A DNA stretch of 15,740 bases from an uncultured Collinsella sp. Lineage in GTDB: Bacteria > Actinomycetota > Coriobacteriia > Coriobacteriales > Coriobacteriaceae. Of the stretch, positions 13,875 to 15,740 are shown one piece after another. A model generated the notes under the pieces. That model was not told where the DNA came from. It ran no database searches and saw only the letters and a program-made list of their open reading frames with translations. Location of the stretch: contig CAKTVQ010000029.1 in NCBI GenBank assembly GCA_934630375.1, positions 1 through 15,740 of the forward strand, in the 5' to 3' direction. Every line of letters begins with the position of its first letter. Positions within the stretch are counted from its first letter, which is position 1. The position numbers and the translations under genes are program-made.

Positions 13875-15740
13875 TTAGTACTGGCTCTCGTGCTTGCTGA
13901 AGAAGTCGAAGCGCGGGGGCAGTGGCTTTACGCGGTGCTCGCCGGGCTTCTCGCCCAGACTCTCCACAAATTCGTCCGTGGAGGCGAAGATGTTGTCCCA
14001 GCTAAAGAAGGCGACCGGGTCAACGTCGAAGTACTCGCAGATGAGCTCGCAGCCGGCAGGGACGATGCCGTGCATGAGCACGGTCGCCACGCGCAGCTCG
14101 GTAAAGGCGTCGACGAGGGCCTGCGTCATTGCGGCGTTTGCCTCGTTACCCTCGAGCTTGTTGGCGGCCTTGGAGGCATCGCTCCAGCGCTTGTTGGCGG
14201 CGCGCAGGTAGTCGTCGCACACGGCAAGCGCGCGGTGCGTCTCGAACTTGTACATAGCCTGCTCAAAGGCGAGAGCTGCCTGCTCGGCGGCTTCGACCAC
14301 GGCGGCAGAGGCCGCACCGGCGGGGATGCAGCCGTTGCGATAGGGGCTCTCGTCGCCCTCCTTGACGGCGACGCCGTAGAAGCAGCTGCGGGCCAGGCGG
14401 TTGAACACGCCGGTCAGCAGCGCGCTCTCCTTAAGGGCCGGATCGATGACGCGCTTGTCGTCGCAGGCGCGCACCTCGTTGCCGTCCTTGTCCTTGCCGG
14501 TCACGCGGGTGTCGTATGCCTTGGGGCTAAAGCTCACCGGCTTTTCGGACAGGCCGAGCGACAGCCAGTGCGCGCGCATCTGCTCGCAGGTGTAGTGGTT
14601 GAGCAGGTCGTCTGCCGGCGGGGGAGGCGTCTGCGAGGACGAGCTGGCCTTTTTGCCCATGTAGAGCAGGTGGTAGCAGGCGCTGACGGTGCTCTGCGTG
14701 AGGTCCCAGCCCAGGGCCTCCCACATGGCGGTCTGCGCGATGCAGTAGAAGTAGATGTTGTCCTGACCGATAAACTGGTAGATCTGTGCGTCGTCCGAGC
14801 ACCACCAGTCGCGCCAGTCGAGCGAGCTGTGCTGGTAGGTGGGCGCGGGCACCTGCGTGGAATCGGCGGCGGGCTCGCCCATGAGGGCGGCGTCCTGGGC
14901 GGCGACACCCTCGGTCACGCCGGCGGCCTTGGCGTCGCGCGCGAGCACGGTGCGGGTGTAGCTGATGGGCGCCCACAGGCTCTCGGGCCAGCACCAGCAG
15001 GTGACGTCGGAAACGCCGTCGACCTGGGGCACCGGGACGCCCCAGTCGATGTTGCCGGTGATGCGGAAGGGCACGAGCGCCTTGCCGCTGCGGAAGCGCA
15101 CGCCGCCGTTGGCGAGTACCGCGTGGGCGTCGTCGCGCTCCTTCCAGCTGGGGAAGGTGACGGTGAAGCTGCTCTTGTTGCCCTCGGGCTCCAGCACGGT
15201 GTGCTCGGGGAGCTGATCCTCGACGGCGTCGAAGGCCTCGCGGAACTTGTTCTGAATGTAGAGCTGAGCCGGCAGCAGCCACTCCTCCATGGTCTTGGAG
15301 ACCACGGAGCGAACCTGCGGGTTCTGGGCGAGCTTGGCGGTGTAGGTTTTCATAAAGTCGAGGTAGGCCGGCAGGTCGAAGTAGAGGTTGTCGACCGGGC
15401 GCAGCTCGGGCACCTCGCCAGTGAGCTGGCTCTTGGGCGCGATGAGCTCCTCGGGCTCAAACTGGTGGCCCAGGTCGCACTCGTCGGCATAGGCCTTCTC
15501 GGACTTGCAGCCCTGGATGGGGCAGCGGCCGATCACCTGGCGGCCGTTGAGGAACGTGCCGGCCTTGGCGTCGTAGAACTGCAGCGTGGAACGCTTGGAG
15601 ATGGTGCCCTGCTCGTGCAGGCGCTTGATAATCTCGGCGGTTACCTCGTTGTGAATCTGGACGGCCGGCTCAAGGCCCGAGCCGCCGTAGATGTCGCAGC
15701 TGATGTTGTAGTTGTTGAGGGTCGCGGCCTGGCGGGAGTG
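13875..15740 (-). CDS. Divergent methionyl-tRNA-synthetase-like class I tRNA ligase (N-terminus outside window)
   Basis: At least 621 residues; the frame runs past the right window edge, so the start and the HIGH motif are not visible. The visible part aligns by eye with MetRS: the connective/zinc region (LQFYDAKAGTFL, then a C-x4-C ... C-x3-H cluster at about 15460-15525), EELIAPKSQLTG, NLYFDLPAY, DWGVPVP, WAPISY (for DAPIGY), FIGQD (14760-14774, for FIGKD), YMGKKASSS (KMSKS position read as KASSS at 14637-14651) and a helical anticodon-binding domain with a Trp in NKRW. It has an extra stretch of about 60 residues before DWGVPVP and another after WAPISY. The changed signatures are unusual for MetRS. 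It may be the cell's MetRS in divergent form, or a paralogue. The RNA methyltransferase gene follows it closely. Confidence 0.8.
   Translation of the reverse strand, partial: HSRQAATLNNYNISCDIYGGSGLEPAVQIHNEVTAEIIKRLHEQGTISKRSTLQFYDAKAGTFLNGRQVIGRCPIQGCKSEKAYADECDLGHQFEPEELIAPKSQLTGEVPELRPVDNLYFDLPAYLDFMKTYTAKLAQNPQVRSVVSKTMEEWLLPAQLYIQNKFREAFDAVEDQLPEHTVLEPEGNKSSFTVTFPSWKERDDAHAVLANGGVRFRSGKALVPFRITGNIDWGVPVPQVDGVSDVTCWCWPESLWAPISYTRTVLARDAKAAGVTEGVAAQDAALMGEPAADSTQVPAPTYQHSSLDWRDWWCSDDAQIYQFIGQDNIYFYCIAQTAMWEALGWDLTQSTVSACYHLLYMGKKASSSSQTPPPPADDLLNHYTCEQMRAHWLSLGLSEKPVSFSPKAYDTRVTGKDKDGNEVRACDDKRVIDPALKESALLTGVFNRLARSCFYGVAVKEGDESPYRNGCIPAGAASAAVVEAAEQAALAFEQAMYKFETHRALAVCDDYLRAANKRWSDASKAANKLEGNEANAAMTQALVDAFTELRVATVLMHGIVPAGCELICEYFDVDPVAFFSWDNIFASTDEFVESLGEKPGEHRVKPLPPRFDFFSKHESQY

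Noticed and set aside
14527..15282. 251-residue minus-strand frame within the MetRS-like gene
   Set aside because: Composition is dominated by Ala, Arg, Gly and Pro, and the frame overlaps the clear MetRS-like frame on the same strand.

Overview
The window looks like chromosomal DNA of a gut Actinobacteriota of the class Coriobacteriia, most like Collinsella. The indications are high GC with strong GC3 bias, KDS-rich surface-protein linkers, DUF4430 surface proteins, a class III fructose-bisphosphatase and a GC-rich cobalamin riboswitch. The genus call is an inference from gene style and has not been tested by any search.

Layout. (1) 1-1665 (+): a UbiB/ABC1-family kinase-like protein, open at the left window edge, closed by a strong hairpin terminator. 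(2) 1743-6848 (+): the centrepiece. A promoter leads into a cobalamin riboswitch (1781-1953), then a 1257-aa secreted, membrane-tethered surface protein (four DUF4430 modules, a PQQ-like beta-propeller, an InlB-type B repeat, KDS-rich stalk, C-terminal membrane segment). A second, translationally coupled gene encodes a 302-aa single-pass membrane protein with one extracellular DUF4430 module. A terminator follows. DUF4430 is the family related to the C-terminal beta-domain of vertebrate intrinsic factor/transcobalamin, so a B12-regulated operon carrying five such domains is a good candidate for a surface vitamin B12 capture system. (3) 6884-10009 (-): two paralogous GtrA-family membrane proteins downstream of a class III fructose-1,6-bisphosphatase, with several conspicuous inverted repeats. 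(4) 10285-11175 (+): a DegV/FakB-like lipid-binding protein, divergent from fbp and convergent with the next gene through a shared bidirectional terminator. (5) 11257-12348 (-): a TIM-barrel protein of unknown function with extra N- and C-terminal tails, divergent from a 56-aa small membrane protein (12540-12710, +). (6) 12735-15740 (-): an RsmB/NOP2-type RNA m5C methyltransferase gene just downstream of a divergent methionyl-tRNA-synthetase-like gene that runs off the right edge and has altered active-site signatures.

How the parts work together. In the B12 operon, scarcity of cobalamin would relieve riboswitch repression. The large protein would display intrinsic-factor-like modules and a propeller outside the wall, and the small protein would hold one module close to the membrane, possibly handing ligand to a transporter encoded elsewhere. 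No transporter gene is present in this window. The remaining genes are mostly housekeeping.
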